Positions 40,190 through 54,317 of a stretch of DNA of 64,000 bases are shown here, one piece after another. A program made the translations under genes and the position numbers. This stretch comes from Paenirhodobacter enshiensis (lineage in GTDB: Bacteria > Pseudomonadota > Alphaproteobacteria > Rhodobacterales > Rhodobacteraceae), in NCBI RefSeq assembly GCF_000740785.1, contig NZ_JFZB01000005.1:402806-466805 (forward strand), in the 5' to 3' direction. Positions within the stretch are counted from its first letter, which is position 1; each line of letters starts with the position of its first letter. The notes under the pieces were generated by a model that ran no database searches, had not been told where the DNA came from, and saw only the letters and a list, made by a program, of their open reading frames with translations.

Positions 40190-41386
40190 ATGCGCGCCCC
40201 GGCCCGACATCCCGAACCGCATTTCTCGCAGCCCGTGCGGCAGATCACGCTGATGCTGGTCGTGCTGGGGCTGGTGGTGGCGGGCGGCTGGTTCGCCTAT
40301 GCCCAGATCTATCCGATCTTCCACATCAACCCGCTCTTGAACGGCGCCATCGCGGCGGTGTTCAGCTTCGGCGTTGCCGCCTGTTTCTGGCAGGTCTGGC
40401 AGCTGGTCTCGGCCGTGGTCTGGATCGAGAATTACGCCGCCGACCGCCCCGGCCGGCCGCAATATCGCGCGCCGCTGCTGCTCGCGCCGCTGGCGGCCCT
40501 TCTGGGCGCGCGCGGTGCGACGCGGCGCATCGCCACCTCGGCCTCGCGCTCGATCCTCGAATCCGTCGGCACCCGGATCGAGGAAGCCCGCGACGTCACC
40601 CGATATCTGACCAGCCTGTTGATCTTCCTCGGACTTCTGGGCACGTTCTACGGCCTCGCGACCACGGTTCCGGGCGTCGTCGACACCATCCGCGCGCTCG
40701 CCCCGAAGAATGGCGAAGGCGCCTCCGAGGTGTTCGAGCGGCTGATGACCGGCCTCGAATCGCAGCTCGGCGGGATGGGGACGGCGTTCTCCAGCTCGCT
40801 CATCGGTCTGGCGGGCTCGCTGGTGCTGGGGCTGCTGGAGCTGTTCGTCAGCCACGGCCAGAACCGCTTCTATCGCGAGCTGGAGGAATGGATCTCCTCG
40901 ATCACCCGGCTGAGCTTCGCCGGGGCCGAGGGCAGTGACGGCGAGACCTCGGCGGTGGCCGAGATCCTCGATCATATGGCCGAACAGATGGACCAGCTTC
41001 AGGCGATGTTCACCGAAACCCAGGCGGCGAGTGCGCAGGGTGCGGCACGGCTCGATGCGCTGGCGGGGGCGCTGAACCGTCTGGCGCAGGAGACCGCGGC
41101 CGAGCGCGAGGACCGTCAGGCCCAGACCCAGGCTTTGCGCCAGATCGCGGGCGGCCAGTCGCGGCTGATCGAGGCGCTCGATTCGCTGACCGAGCGGACC
41201 GAGGCGGCGCAGAACGACGATACCGACGCCGAGATCCGGATGCGGCTGCGTTCGATCGACGGGCAGCTGCCGCGGCTGCTGGAGGAAATCGCCGCCGGGC
41301 GTCAGGAAAGCATGGCCGAGATGCGCGGCGGGCTGGCGGCGCTGACCCGCGCGCTGATCGGCGCGACCCCGACGCGGGAGGGCTGA
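40190..41386 (+). CDS. MotA/TolQ/ExbB-like proton channel protein
   Basis: 398 residues. Two spans at about 18-38 and 48-70, a cytoplasmic loop, then the MotA/ExbB core: SLLIFLGLLGTFYGLATTVP at about 142-161 and GLESQLGGMGTAFSSSLIGL near 188-207. The last 170 residues are a predicted cytoplasmic coiled coil (QDRQAQTQALRQIAGG-type repeats). It lies 3 bases before a MotB-like partner. Such pairs convert ion flow into movement or force. No flagellar, Tol or TonB genes are nearby, so the role is unknown. ATG at 40190 follows GAGAGG. Confidence 0.82.
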   Translation: MRAPARHPEPHFSQPVRQITLMLVVLGLVVAGGWFAYAQIYPIFHINPLLNGAIAAVFSFGVAACFWQVWQLVSAVVWIENYAADRPGRPQYRAPLLLAPLAALLGARGATRRIATSASRSILESVGTRIEEARDVTRYLTSLLIFLGLLGTFYGLATTVPGVVDTIRALAPKNGEGASEVFERLMTGLESQLGGMGTAFSSSLIGLAGSLVLGLLELFVSHGQNRFYRELEEWISSITRLSFAGAEGSDGETSAVAEILDHMAEQMDQLQAMFTETQAASAQGAARLDALAGALNRLAQETAAEREDRQAQTQALRQIAGGQSRLIEALDSLTERTEAAQNDDTDAEIRMRLRSIDGQLPRLLEEIAAGRQESMAEMRGGLAALTRALIGATPTREG

Positions 41387-41389
41387 TCC

Positions 41390-42736
41390 ATGCCGCTCGC
41401 GCGTCGCAGCAACCGTTTCGCGACGAATGTCTGGCCGGGCTTCGTCGACGCGATGGGGGCGCTGCTGATGGTGCTGATCTTCGTGCTGTCGATCTTCATG
41501 ATCGTGCAGTCGGTGATGCGCGACCAGCTGACCAGTCAGGGCAACCAGCTGACCGCGCTGAACGATCAGCTGGCCGGACTGGCACAGGCGCTGTCGGCCG
41601 AGAAGGCGAAGACCGGCGCGCAGGAGGCGACGATCGCCGCCCTGACCACGCAGCTGACCCAGCGTCAGGCCGATCTCGATGCCGCCGGGCAGAAGATCAC
41701 CGCCTTCGAGGCGCAGGTCGCCGCCCTGATCGCCGAGCGCGACAAGGCCACGTCAGAGGCCGCGGCAAATGCCGATCAGCTGAAGCTGAGCCAGTCGCAG
41801 ATCGACGCGCTGCGCGACAAGCTGAAATCCTCGGGCGACGAGCTGGCGGCGATGACGCTGGCCCTCGACGCGGCGCGGCAAAAGGCCGAGGAAACGCTGA
41901 CCCTGCTGGCGGCGGCGAATGCGGCGAGGGATCAGTTGCAGGGCCAGCTCGACACCCAGCTGACCGAGGCGCAGAAGCAGGCGGCGCTGCGGGCGACGGC
42001 GGAAAAGGCGCTCGCCGATCAGGCGGCGGTCGGCGATGACGCGGCGAAGAAGGTGGCGCTGCTCAACCAGCAGGTCGCGGCGCTGCGGGCGCAGCTGGCG
42101 CAGCTGCAATCGGTTCTCGATGCGGCTCAGGCGAAGGATGCGGCCTCGCAGGTGCAGGTCGAGGCGCTCGGCGGGCAGCTGAACGCCGCCCTCGCGCAGG
42201 TCGCGGCCGAGCAGAAGCGCCGCGCCGAGCTGGAAGAGGCCGCGCGTCTGAAGGCCGAGGCCGAGGCGCAGGATCTGGCGAAATACCGTTCGGAATTCTT
42301 CGGCCGGATGTCGCAGTTGCTGCAGGGCCGTGCCGGGGTGCGGGTGGTGGGTGACCGCTTCGTCTTCTCGTCCGAGGTGCTGTTCCAGTCGGGCAGCGCC
42401 GATCTGTCGCCCGAAGGCAAGGCGCAGATCGCCCGCGTCGCCGAGACCTTCCGCGAGCTGACCTCGGACATCCCGAAGGAGATCGACTGGGTGCTCGAGG
42501 TCGATGGCTTCACCGACGATACGCCGCTCTCCGGTCAGGGGCAGTTCCGCGACAACTGGGAGTTGAGCCAGGGCCGCGCGCTCTCGGTGGTGCGCTACAT
42601 GATCGACGATCTGGGCTTCCCGCCGAACCGGCTGAAGGCGGCGGGCTACGGCCAGTTCAGCCCGGTCGCCTCCGGCAGCTCGGCCGAGGCCCGCGCCGCC
42701 AACCGACGGATCGAGCTGAAGCTGACGGAGAGATAA
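41390..42736 (+). CDS. MotB/OmpA-like stator partner with long coiled coil
   Basis: 448 residues: one N-terminal span with the ion-path Asp in WPGFVDAMGALLMVLIF (Asp20), a coiled coil of about 250 residues (50-300), and a C-terminal OmpA-like peptidoglycan-binding domain with FQSGSADLSPEGKAQIARVA, VLEVDGFTDDTPLSG, NWELSQGRALSVVRYM and AARAANRRIELKL. The layout is MotB/TolR-like but the spacer is much longer, so the peptidoglycan anchor would reach far from the membrane. Coupled to the MotA-like gene. Function unknown. Confidence 0.85.
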   Translation: MPLARRSNRFATNVWPGFVDAMGALLMVLIFVLSIFMIVQSVMRDQLTSQGNQLTALNDQLAGLAQALSAEKAKTGAQEATIAALTTQLTQRQADLDAAGQKITAFEAQVAALIAERDKATSEAAANADQLKLSQSQIDALRDKLKSSGDELAAMTLALDAARQKAEETLTLLAAANAARDQLQGQLDTQLTEAQKQAALRATAEKALADQAAVGDDAAKKVALLNQQVAALRAQLAQLQSVLDAAQAKDAASQVQVEALGGQLNAALAQVAAEQKRRAELEEAARLKAEAEAQDLAKYRSEFFGRMSQLLQGRAGVRVVGDRFVFSSEVLFQSGSADLSPEGKAQIARVAETFRELTSDIPKEIDWVLEVDGFTDDTPLSGQGQFRDNWELSQGRALSVVRYMIDDLGFPPNRLKAAGYGQFSPVASGSSAEARAANRRIELKLTER

Positions 42737-42795
42737 TCCGGTCAGTTTTGGGGGTGAGCCTTTGTGTCCGGTCTTTGTTCATGGGCCCGGGCTGC

Positions 42796-42846
42796 GTGGG
42801 GCTCTGCCCCACACCCCGGGATATTTGAGGCGAATCGAAAGAGCAG
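42796..42846 (+). repeat. Dispersed palindromic repeat, copy 3
   Basis: GTGGGGCTCTGCCCCAC stem followed by ACCCCGGGATATTTGAGGCGAATCGAAAGAG (core only quoted in part here: CCGGGATATTTGAGGCGAA). It lacks the second small stem. With copy 4 it forms a head-to-head pair 19 bases apart. Confidence 0.82.
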
Positions 42847-42865
42847 AGCACGGGGCCGGCGCCTC

Positions 42866-42930
42866 TTTTCATCTTTCCGAAAATATCCCGGGGGTGAGGG
42901 CCGAAGGCCCGAGGGGGCAGAGCCCCCTTG
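42866..42930 (-). repeat. Dispersed palindromic repeat, copy 4
   Basis: Inverted copy: CTTTCCGAAAATATCCCGGG leads to stems GGGCCGAAGGCCC and GGGGGCAGAGCCCCC. It is nearly the same as copy 2 over the stems. The gap 42737-43126 between the MotB-like gene and clpA otherwise holds only this pair and the clpA terminator. Confidence 0.85.
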
Positions 42931-43071
42931 CTGTCTGCACAGCCGTGTCACCCGGCGACCTTCGTGCGGGGATCTCAAGGTTCGGGCGTGCTGTCGGATA
43001 TGTCGCGGCGCCCGCGCGTATTGCCGAAAATGGCGGTCGGTAACGGTCTCGAAGTCCTGGCTCGAATGCAG

Positions 43072-43098
43072 AAAGCCCGGCCGTCAGGGCCGGGCTTT
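43072..43098 (-). terminator. Terminator between clpA and the repeat pair
   Basis: AAAGCCCGGCC / GGCCGGGCTTT, eleven perfect pairs around a five-base loop, 28 bases beyond the clpA stop. It is symmetric with A and T flanks and could serve both strands. Confidence 0.85.
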
Positions 43099-43126
43099 CC
43101 ATCGTTGCAAGATGAGTTCCGTCGCC

Positions 43127-45448
<2,322 letters not shown>

Positions 45449-45729
45449 CTGATGCTCCTTTCCGGTGGTCGGGCGGCCAAAGGGCCGGGCCGGGGTCCAC
45501 CATGACCTCATGAGATTAAAGTTCGGTGGATTGCGCCGCGCTTCAAGCCCGTTTTGCGCAAAAATGGATCACGGTTTGCGATTTGATGATTTTAGGGGCA
45601 GTCTTTGCGCATCGCTGCCCGTGGTTTTCGTCTCGCCCCGGCTGTCAGGGCGGCCCTGTCGCCTTGCGTTCCGGAGGGAAGTGGACTTAGGGGCGGGGGA
45701 GAACGATCTCAAGGGCCGCGGACGGAACG

Positions 45730-47088
45730 ATGTCGGATTTCAGGTTTTCGCGCATGGCGGTGCTGCGGCGCTCGAAGGCGATGGTCTCGCCCAGGCAGCT
45801 GCGGGCGCAGGCGGCGTTCTGGCTGGCGGCGGTGGCGATCGGGGTGGTCTCGGCCGGGTTCGCGCTGATGGCGGATTTCGCGCAGGAGAGCTTCGAGCGG
45901 TTGACCGAGGGCGGATGGCGCCGGTTCCTGCCGCTGATCGTGACGCCTGTGGGCTTCATGCTTTGTGCCTGGGCGGCGTTTCGCTTCGTTCCGGGCTCGC
46001 AGGGCTCGGGGATCCCGCAGGCGATGGCGGCGCGGGCGCTGCGCGAGCTGCCGGGACGGGGCAATTATCTGTCGATCCGCATCGTGGTCGGGAAGATCGT
46101 GCTGACTGTGGCGGGGCTGTTTTGCGGCGCCTCGATCGGGCGCGAGGGGCCGACGGTGCAGATCGGTGCCTCGATCATGATGGCGGCGGGGAAGGTGGCG
46201 GACCTCGCGACGATGCGCGGGCTGATCCTGGCGGGCTCTGCCGCCGGTATCGCCGCGGCGTTCAACACGCCCATCGCCGGCATCGTCTTCGCCATCGAGG
46301 AAATGGGGCGCTCGTTTCAGGCGCGCACCAACGGGGTGGTCCTGCTGACGGTGATCCTGGGCGGTCTGTCGTCGCTGATGATCCTCGGGAATTACACCTA
46401 TTTCGGCGTATCGCTGGCTTCGGCCGGGATTCATGACGCCTGGCTCGTCGTGCTGTGCGGACTGGTCGGCGGGCTGGCCGGCGCCACCTTCACCAAGATC
46501 GTGCTGGCGGTGACGCGGCGGCTGCGGCGCTGGCGCGATCCTGTCCCCGTGCGCAAGATCCTGATCGTGGCGGGGGTCGCCGGGCTGATCGTCGCGGTCT
46601 CGGGAGTGCTCGCGGGCGGGTCGACCTGGGGCACGGGCTACACTCAGGCGCGCCTCGCCATCGAGGGGACGGCGCCTGACGCTGGCTTCTTCGCGGGCAA
46701 GTTCGTGGCGACGCTCGCCTCGACGCTGTCGGGGATACCGGGCGGGCTGTTCGCGCCCTCGCTGTCGGTGGGGGCGGGGCTCGGGGCGGGTATCGCGCAG
46801 ATCTTCGGCGGGTCGGTGGCGCTGGCCGCGGTGCTGGGGATGGCGGGCTATTTCGCCGGCGTCACCCAGTCGCCGCTGACCACCATCGTCATCATCGTCG
46901 AGATGACCGGCAATCACATGATCATCGGCCCGGTGATGGTCGCGGCGATGATCGGTTTCGCGCTGGCGCGGCTGATCTCGTCCGAGCCGCTTTACGCCAC
47001 CCAGGCGCGGTTCTTCGTCGCCGATGCGCTGCGGCTGCACCGGGCCGCGCAGCAGGCTCAGGCCGAGGCCGCCGCGCGCCGGGGTTGA
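45730..47088 (+). CDS. CLC-family chloride channel/transporter
   Basis: 452 residues, about ten or more helices. The CLC ion-path motifs are present: GSQGSGIPQ, GREGPTVQ with the gating Glu, and GGLFAPSL. It moves chloride, probably in exchange for protons as in ClcA/ClcB, and may support acid resistance. The end is short, without CBS domains. The start is set by the frame; the upstream purine patch (GGACGGA) is a modest ribosome site. Divergent from clpA. Confidence 0.9.
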   Translation: MSDFRFSRMAVLRRSKAMVSPRQLRAQAAFWLAAVAIGVVSAGFALMADFAQESFERLTEGGWRRFLPLIVTPVGFMLCAWAAFRFVPGSQGSGIPQAMAARALRELPGRGNYLSIRIVVGKIVLTVAGLFCGASIGREGPTVQIGASIMMAAGKVADLATMRGLILAGSAAGIAAAFNTPIAGIVFAIEEMGRSFQARTNGVVLLTVILGGLSSLMILGNYTYFGVSLASAGIHDAWLVVLCGLVGGLAGATFTKIVLAVTRRLRRWRDPVPVRKILIVAGVAGLIVAVSGVLAGGSTWGTGYTQARLAIEGTAPDAGFFAGKFVATLASTLSGIPGGLFAPSLSVGAGLGAGIAQIFGGSVALAAVLGMAGYFAGVTQSPLTTIVIIVEMTGNHMIIGPVMVAAMIGFALARLISSEPLYATQARFFVADALRLHRAAQQAQAEAAARRG

Positions 47089-47091
47089 TCC

Positions 47092-47862
47092 TCAGAACCG
47101 GTCCTTGCGGGCCCGCGCCTCGGTGAACACCGCCAGCGGATCCGCCTCCGCCAGCCCGAGCGCGGCCTGAAGCAGCGGATCGGCCGAACGCAGGAACGGG
47201 TTCGTCGCGCGTTCGAGCGACAGCGGCACCGGCAGCGTCGGCCGCCCCTCGGCGCGCAGGGCCTGCACATCGGCCATTCGCGCGCGCAGCGCCGGGTGAT
47301 CGGGCTCCAGCGACAGCGCGAAGCGGCCGTTCGCCTCGGTATATTCGTGGCCCGAGCAGATCAGCGTGTCCGCCGGCAGCGCCGCGATCCGGGTCAGCGT
47401 GTCGAACATCTGCGCGGGCGTGCCCTCGAACAGGCGCCCGCAGCCCCAGCTCATCAGGCTGTCGCCGGTGATCGCGAGGCCCGCCTCGGGCAGGTGATAG
47501 GCAACATGGCCAAGCGTATGGCCCGGCGCGTCGAGAACCTCGATCCGCAGCCCGGCAAGCGTGACCGTGGCGCCCGGCCACAGCGGATCGGTCAGCGGCG
47601 GCAGTCGCGCGGCATCGGCCTTGTTGCCCCAGATCCGCGTCGCGGGACCGGCCAGCGCCGCAACGCCCTGGATGTGATCGGCGTGGTGGTGGGTCAGCAC
47701 GATGTGATCGGCGTGCCAGCCGCGTTCGGCCAGCGCCGCGGCGACCGGGGCGGCCTCGGGCACGTCGAAGACGATGGTCTCGTCCTTCGCATGGACGACC
47801 CAGGAATAGTTGTCCTGCAGGCAGGGAACGGCCAGCCAGATGACGGGGGTGGTGTTGGTCAT
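47092..47862 (-). CDS. gloB: Hydroxyacylglutathione hydrolase (glyoxalase II)
   Basis: 256 residues with the metallo-beta-lactamase motif [10 protein letters not shown], further metal ligands in [13 protein letters not shown] and [15 protein letters not shown], and [16 protein letters not shown], followed by the C-terminal glyoxalase II domain ([10 protein letters not shown]). It hydrolyses S-lactoylglutathione to lactate and glutathione, finishing methylglyoxal detoxification. Divergent from the methyltransferase gene, 64 bases between starts. Confidence 0.94.
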   Translation of the reverse strand: MTNTTPVIWLAVPCLQDNYSWVVHAKDETIVFDVPEAAPVAAALAERGWHADHIVLTHHHADHIQGVAALAGPATRIWGNKADAARLPPLTDPLWPGATVTLAGLRIEVLDAPGHTLGHVAYHLPEAGLAITGDSLMSWGCGRLFEGTPAQMFDTLTRIAALPADTLICSGHEYTEANGRFALSLEPDHPALRARMADVQALRAEGRPTLPVPLSLERATNPFLRSADPLLQAALGLAEADPLAVFTEARARKDRF

Positions 47863-47926
47863 GGCGCTGCGCGCTCCTTTTGCTTATGCTTCGCGTCAGT
47901 TTTTGCCCAGGGAGGCGTTTCGCGCA

Positions 47927-48724
47927 ATGCACCTCGATGTGGTCGATCTGCGCAACTTCTATTATCGCACGCAGCTTGGCCGGGCGGCGCAGCGCGCGGT
48001 GCGCGACCGGCTGACCGGGCTGTGGCCGGCGGCTGAGGTCACCGGTCAGACCGTGGTCGGCTTCGGTTTCGCGGCGCCCTTGCTGCGCCCCTATCTGGAG
48101 CCCGCGCGCCGGGTGATCGGGCTGATGCCGGCCGAGCAGGGCGTGATGCCCTGGCCCGCGGCGCAGCCCAATGTCTCGGTGCTGTGCGACGAGACCCGCT
48201 GGCCGCTGGAGACAGGCATCGCCGACCGGATCGTGCTGCTCCATGCTCTCGAAGTTTCGGACCGGCCCGATGCGCTGCTCGCCGAATGCTGGCGTGTGCT
48301 CGGCCCCGGCGGGCGGGCGATGCTGATCGTGCCGAACCGCTCCGGCCTGTGGGCACCGCGCGAGACCACGCCCTTCGGCAGCGGACGGCCCTATTCCCTC
48401 GGCCAGCTGGACATCGAGGCGCGGCGCGCCGGGTTCTCTCCGGAACGGCACGCCGCCGCGCTGTTCATCCCGCCCTCGCCGCGGCGGTTCTGGCTCGGCT
48501 CGGCGGCGATGTGGGAAAAGCTCGGCGGGCGGATCTCGGGGGTGTTGTCGGCGGGTGTGATTCTGCTGGAACTGTCGAAACAGTTGCAGACGCCGCGCCG
48601 GACCGGGCTGGGGGCGGCGGTGCGCCGGCCGCTCTCGGTGCTCGAAGGCACGCCCGCGCCCGTCGCCGGCCGCTTGGGGAGGGAATCGCCCGCCGAGCCG
48701 AAACCGGCCGGCCCGGGCCGGTAG
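47927..48724 (+). CDS. SAM-dependent methyltransferase, type 11-like
   Basis: 265 residues. The core has [20 protein letters not shown] (degenerate SAM loop), [20 protein letters not shown] and [20 protein letters not shown], as in class I methyltransferases of the UbiE/type 11 group. The substrate is unknown. Its placement divergent to gloB may mean a link to glutathione or thiol metabolism, or none. ATG at 47927 follows GGGAGG. The last 40 residues are Pro/Ala-rich. Confidence 0.78.
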   Translation: MHLDVVDLRNFYYRTQLGRAAQRAVRDRLTGLWPAAEVTGQTVVGFGFAAPLLRPYLEPARRVIGLMPAEQGVMPWPAAQPNVSVLCDETRWPLETGIADRIVLLHALEVSDRPDALLAECWRVLGPGGRAMLIVPNRSGLWAPRETTPFGSGRPYSLGQLDIEARRAGFSPERHAAALFIPPSPRRFWLGSAAMWEKLGGRISGVLSAGVILLELSKQLQTPRRTGLGAAVRRPLSVLEGTPAPVAGRLGRESPAEPKPAGPGR

Positions 48725-48841
48725 CGTCATTTTGTCGCATTTCCGGCGCATGTTAGCGCTCGCGAAACCGGAGGGCGCGCGTAGCCCGCGGTTTCGTCCC
48801 GTCAAACCGGCATCGCGATCACATTCCCTTGTCCAAGCGGG

Positions 48842-48870
48842 TTGCGAGGGGGGGGGCGCTCTGCTAAACG
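48842..48870 (+). promoter_or_regulatory. Candidate promoter of atpHAGDC with a G9 spacer tract
   Basis: TTGCGA and TAAACG are 17 bases apart. The first nine bases of the spacer are all G (48848-48856). The 250-base gap upstream also has an inverted repeat CGAAACCG/CGGTTTCG at 48763-48796. Confidence 0.5.
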
Positions 48871-48974
48871 CAACGCGAATGCAGTGCGTGGGCCATCGGT
48901 CCGCGGCTGATCTGGGGCGCCGACCCCGGTCTGAGCGGGACCGGCGTCGATGCAAGAACATCGGAAGGGTGGAC

Positions 48975-49534
48975 GTGTCCGAACCAGCTTCGATTTCCGC
49001 AGCCATCGCCGGGCGCTATGCGACGGCCATCTTCGACCTTGCCAAAGAGCTCGGTCTGCTTCCCGCGCTGGAAGTGGATGTCGATGCTCTCTCGGCGGCG
49101 CTGGCCTCTTCGGCCGAGCTGCGCGAGATGGTCGCCTCGCCGCTGTACGGCCGGGGCGAACAGGCTTCTGCCATCGCCGCGGTGTCGCGTGCGATGCATC
49201 TGTCGGTTCCGGTGACGAACGGCCTCGCGCTGATCGCCGAGAAGCGGCGTCTCTTCATCCTGCCGCAGCTGCTCAAGGCGCTTTCCGCCCTGATCGCCGA
49301 GGCGAAGGGGATCGAGACCGCCGAAGTCGTTTCCGCCGCCGCGCTGAGCGACGCGCAGTCGGCCGAACTCGCCGCCGCGCTGTCGGCCAGCACCGGCAAG
49401 ACGGTGAAACTCAATGTCGCCATCGATGACAGCCTCATCGGTGGCATGATTGTCAGGCTCGGTTCGCGCATGATCGACACGTCGGTCCGCGCGAAACTCG
49501 CCTCCCTCCAGAACGCCATGAAAGAGGTTGGATA

Positions 49535-49535
<1 letters not shown>
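48975..49535 (+). CDS. atpH: ATP synthase F1 subunit delta
   Basis: 186 residues, start codon GTG ([20 protein letters not shown]), with AAGGG before it. The [12 protein letters not shown] start and [20 protein letters not shown] end are family hallmarks. Delta ties F1 to the peripheral stalk. First gene of the F1 operon; its stop overlaps the atpA start. The F0 genes are elsewhere, as usual in alphaproteobacteria. Confidence 0.94.
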
Positions 49536-51064
<1,529 letters not shown>

Positions 51065-51085
51065 TCGGCCTGAAAGGACAGGGAC

Positions 51086-53399
<2,314 letters not shown>

Positions 53400-53409
53400 G
53401 GGGGTCCTC

Positions 53410-53811
53410 ATGGCCGATACGATGCAGTTCGATCTCGTGACCCCGGAGCGGAAGCTGTCTTCCGTTCCGGTGCGCGAGGTGCGCCTGCCGGGCAGCGAAG
53501 GCGACCTGACGGTGATGCCGGGCCATGCGCCCCTGATCACGACGATCCGTCCCGGATTTGTCACGGTCGTCGCTGCCGACGGTGCCGAAACCCAGTTCGG
53601 CGTCACCGGCGGTTTCGCAGAGATCGCGCCCGAGGGCGTCAGCCTGCTGGCCGAACGCGGCGTGCCCCGCGATGAGCTGACGACCGAACTGGTCGAACGC
53701 TACATCGAGGAGGCCCGCAAGGCGCTTGAGGAAGCCAAGCCCGATGTCGTCGACGCGGCGACCAAGGTTCTGGCTGACATGGAAGCCTTCGGCACGCATA
53801 TGAACGCCTGA
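53410..53811 (+). CDS. atpC: ATP synthase F1 subunit epsilon
   Basis: 133 residues: MADTMQFDLVTPERKLSSVP and the beta-sandwich motif PGSEGDLTVMPGHAPLITT, then a short C-terminal helix pair. Epsilon couples rotation to the c-ring and can inhibit hydrolysis; alphaproteobacteria also use a separate zeta inhibitor, not seen here. Last gene of the operon. Confidence 0.95.
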   Translation: MADTMQFDLVTPERKLSSVPVREVRLPGSEGDLTVMPGHAPLITTIRPGFVTVVAADGAETQFGVTGGFAEIAPEGVSLLAERGVPRDELTTELVERYIEEARKALEEAKPDVVDAATKVLADMEAFGTHMNA

Positions 53812-53836
53812 GTCACCTTTCGGTGGTATGACAGCG

Positions 53837-53870
53837 AAGGCCCCGGGGCGCATATTGGCCCCGGGGCCTT
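53837..53870 (+). terminator. Terminator of the ATP synthase operon
   Basis: AAGGCCCCGGGGC and GCCCCGGGGCCTT pair perfectly around GCATATTG, followed by TCGCATTCTT, 25 bases after atpC. Confidence 0.87.
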
Positions 53871-53938
53871 TCGCATTCTTGTCTTGAGTGCGGTCCGGGC
53901 CGCACTTACCACTGATACACTGAGTGTCGGAGTTCATA

Positions 53939-54289
53939 TTGCGCAGAATTTCTTCATACGCGGTTGGGATTCAGCAGGGCTCGCTCGTGCTGTTTTCAGA
54001 TTATCAGGTCGGCGGGGCGATGTGGACGGGCGAGGGCCCGCGCCAGATGAGCCGCACCGTCGTCTTTTCCGAGGTATTCCGCGAGGCACCCTCGGTGATG
54101 GTGTCGTTGTCGATGTGGGACATCGACCACCAGCACAACCCGCGCATGGACATCAGTGCGGAGACCGTAACCGATGCGGGCTTCGAGATCGTGTTCCGCA
54201 CCTGGGGCGATACCCGCGTGGCGCGGGTGCGCGCGGACTGGCTGGCGATCGGGCCCTGTTCCAACGATGAGGACTGGGAGATAGAATAG
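53939..54289 (+). CDS. H-type lectin domain protein, small
   Basis: 116 residues, essentially a single H-type lectin fold: QQGSLVLFSDYQVGGAMWTG, then VFSEVFREAPSVMVSLSMWD and DTRVARVRADWLAIG, as in discoidin II and snail agglutinin carbohydrate domains. It has no signal peptide, so it is cytosolic or exported by a non-classical route. I chose the TTG at 53939 because GGAG stands six bases before it; the GTG at 53924 has no ribosome site. Ligand unknown. Confidence 0.8.
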   Translation: MRRISSYAVGIQQGSLVLFSDYQVGGAMWTGEGPRQMSRTVVFSEVFREAPSVMVSLSMWDIDHQHNPRMDISAETVTDAGFEIVFRTWGDTRVARVRADWLAIGPCSNDEDWEIE

Positions 54290-54317
54290 CTCTTCTCTTC
54301 TGCCAGCCGGAGGCAAG

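Noticed and set aside
40190..42736. Zorya-type antiphage system (ZorA/ZorB)
   Set aside because: The MotA/MotB-like layout matches in outline, but no ZorC, ZorD or ZorE gene is adjacent and the surroundings are core genes, so the defence call is not supported.
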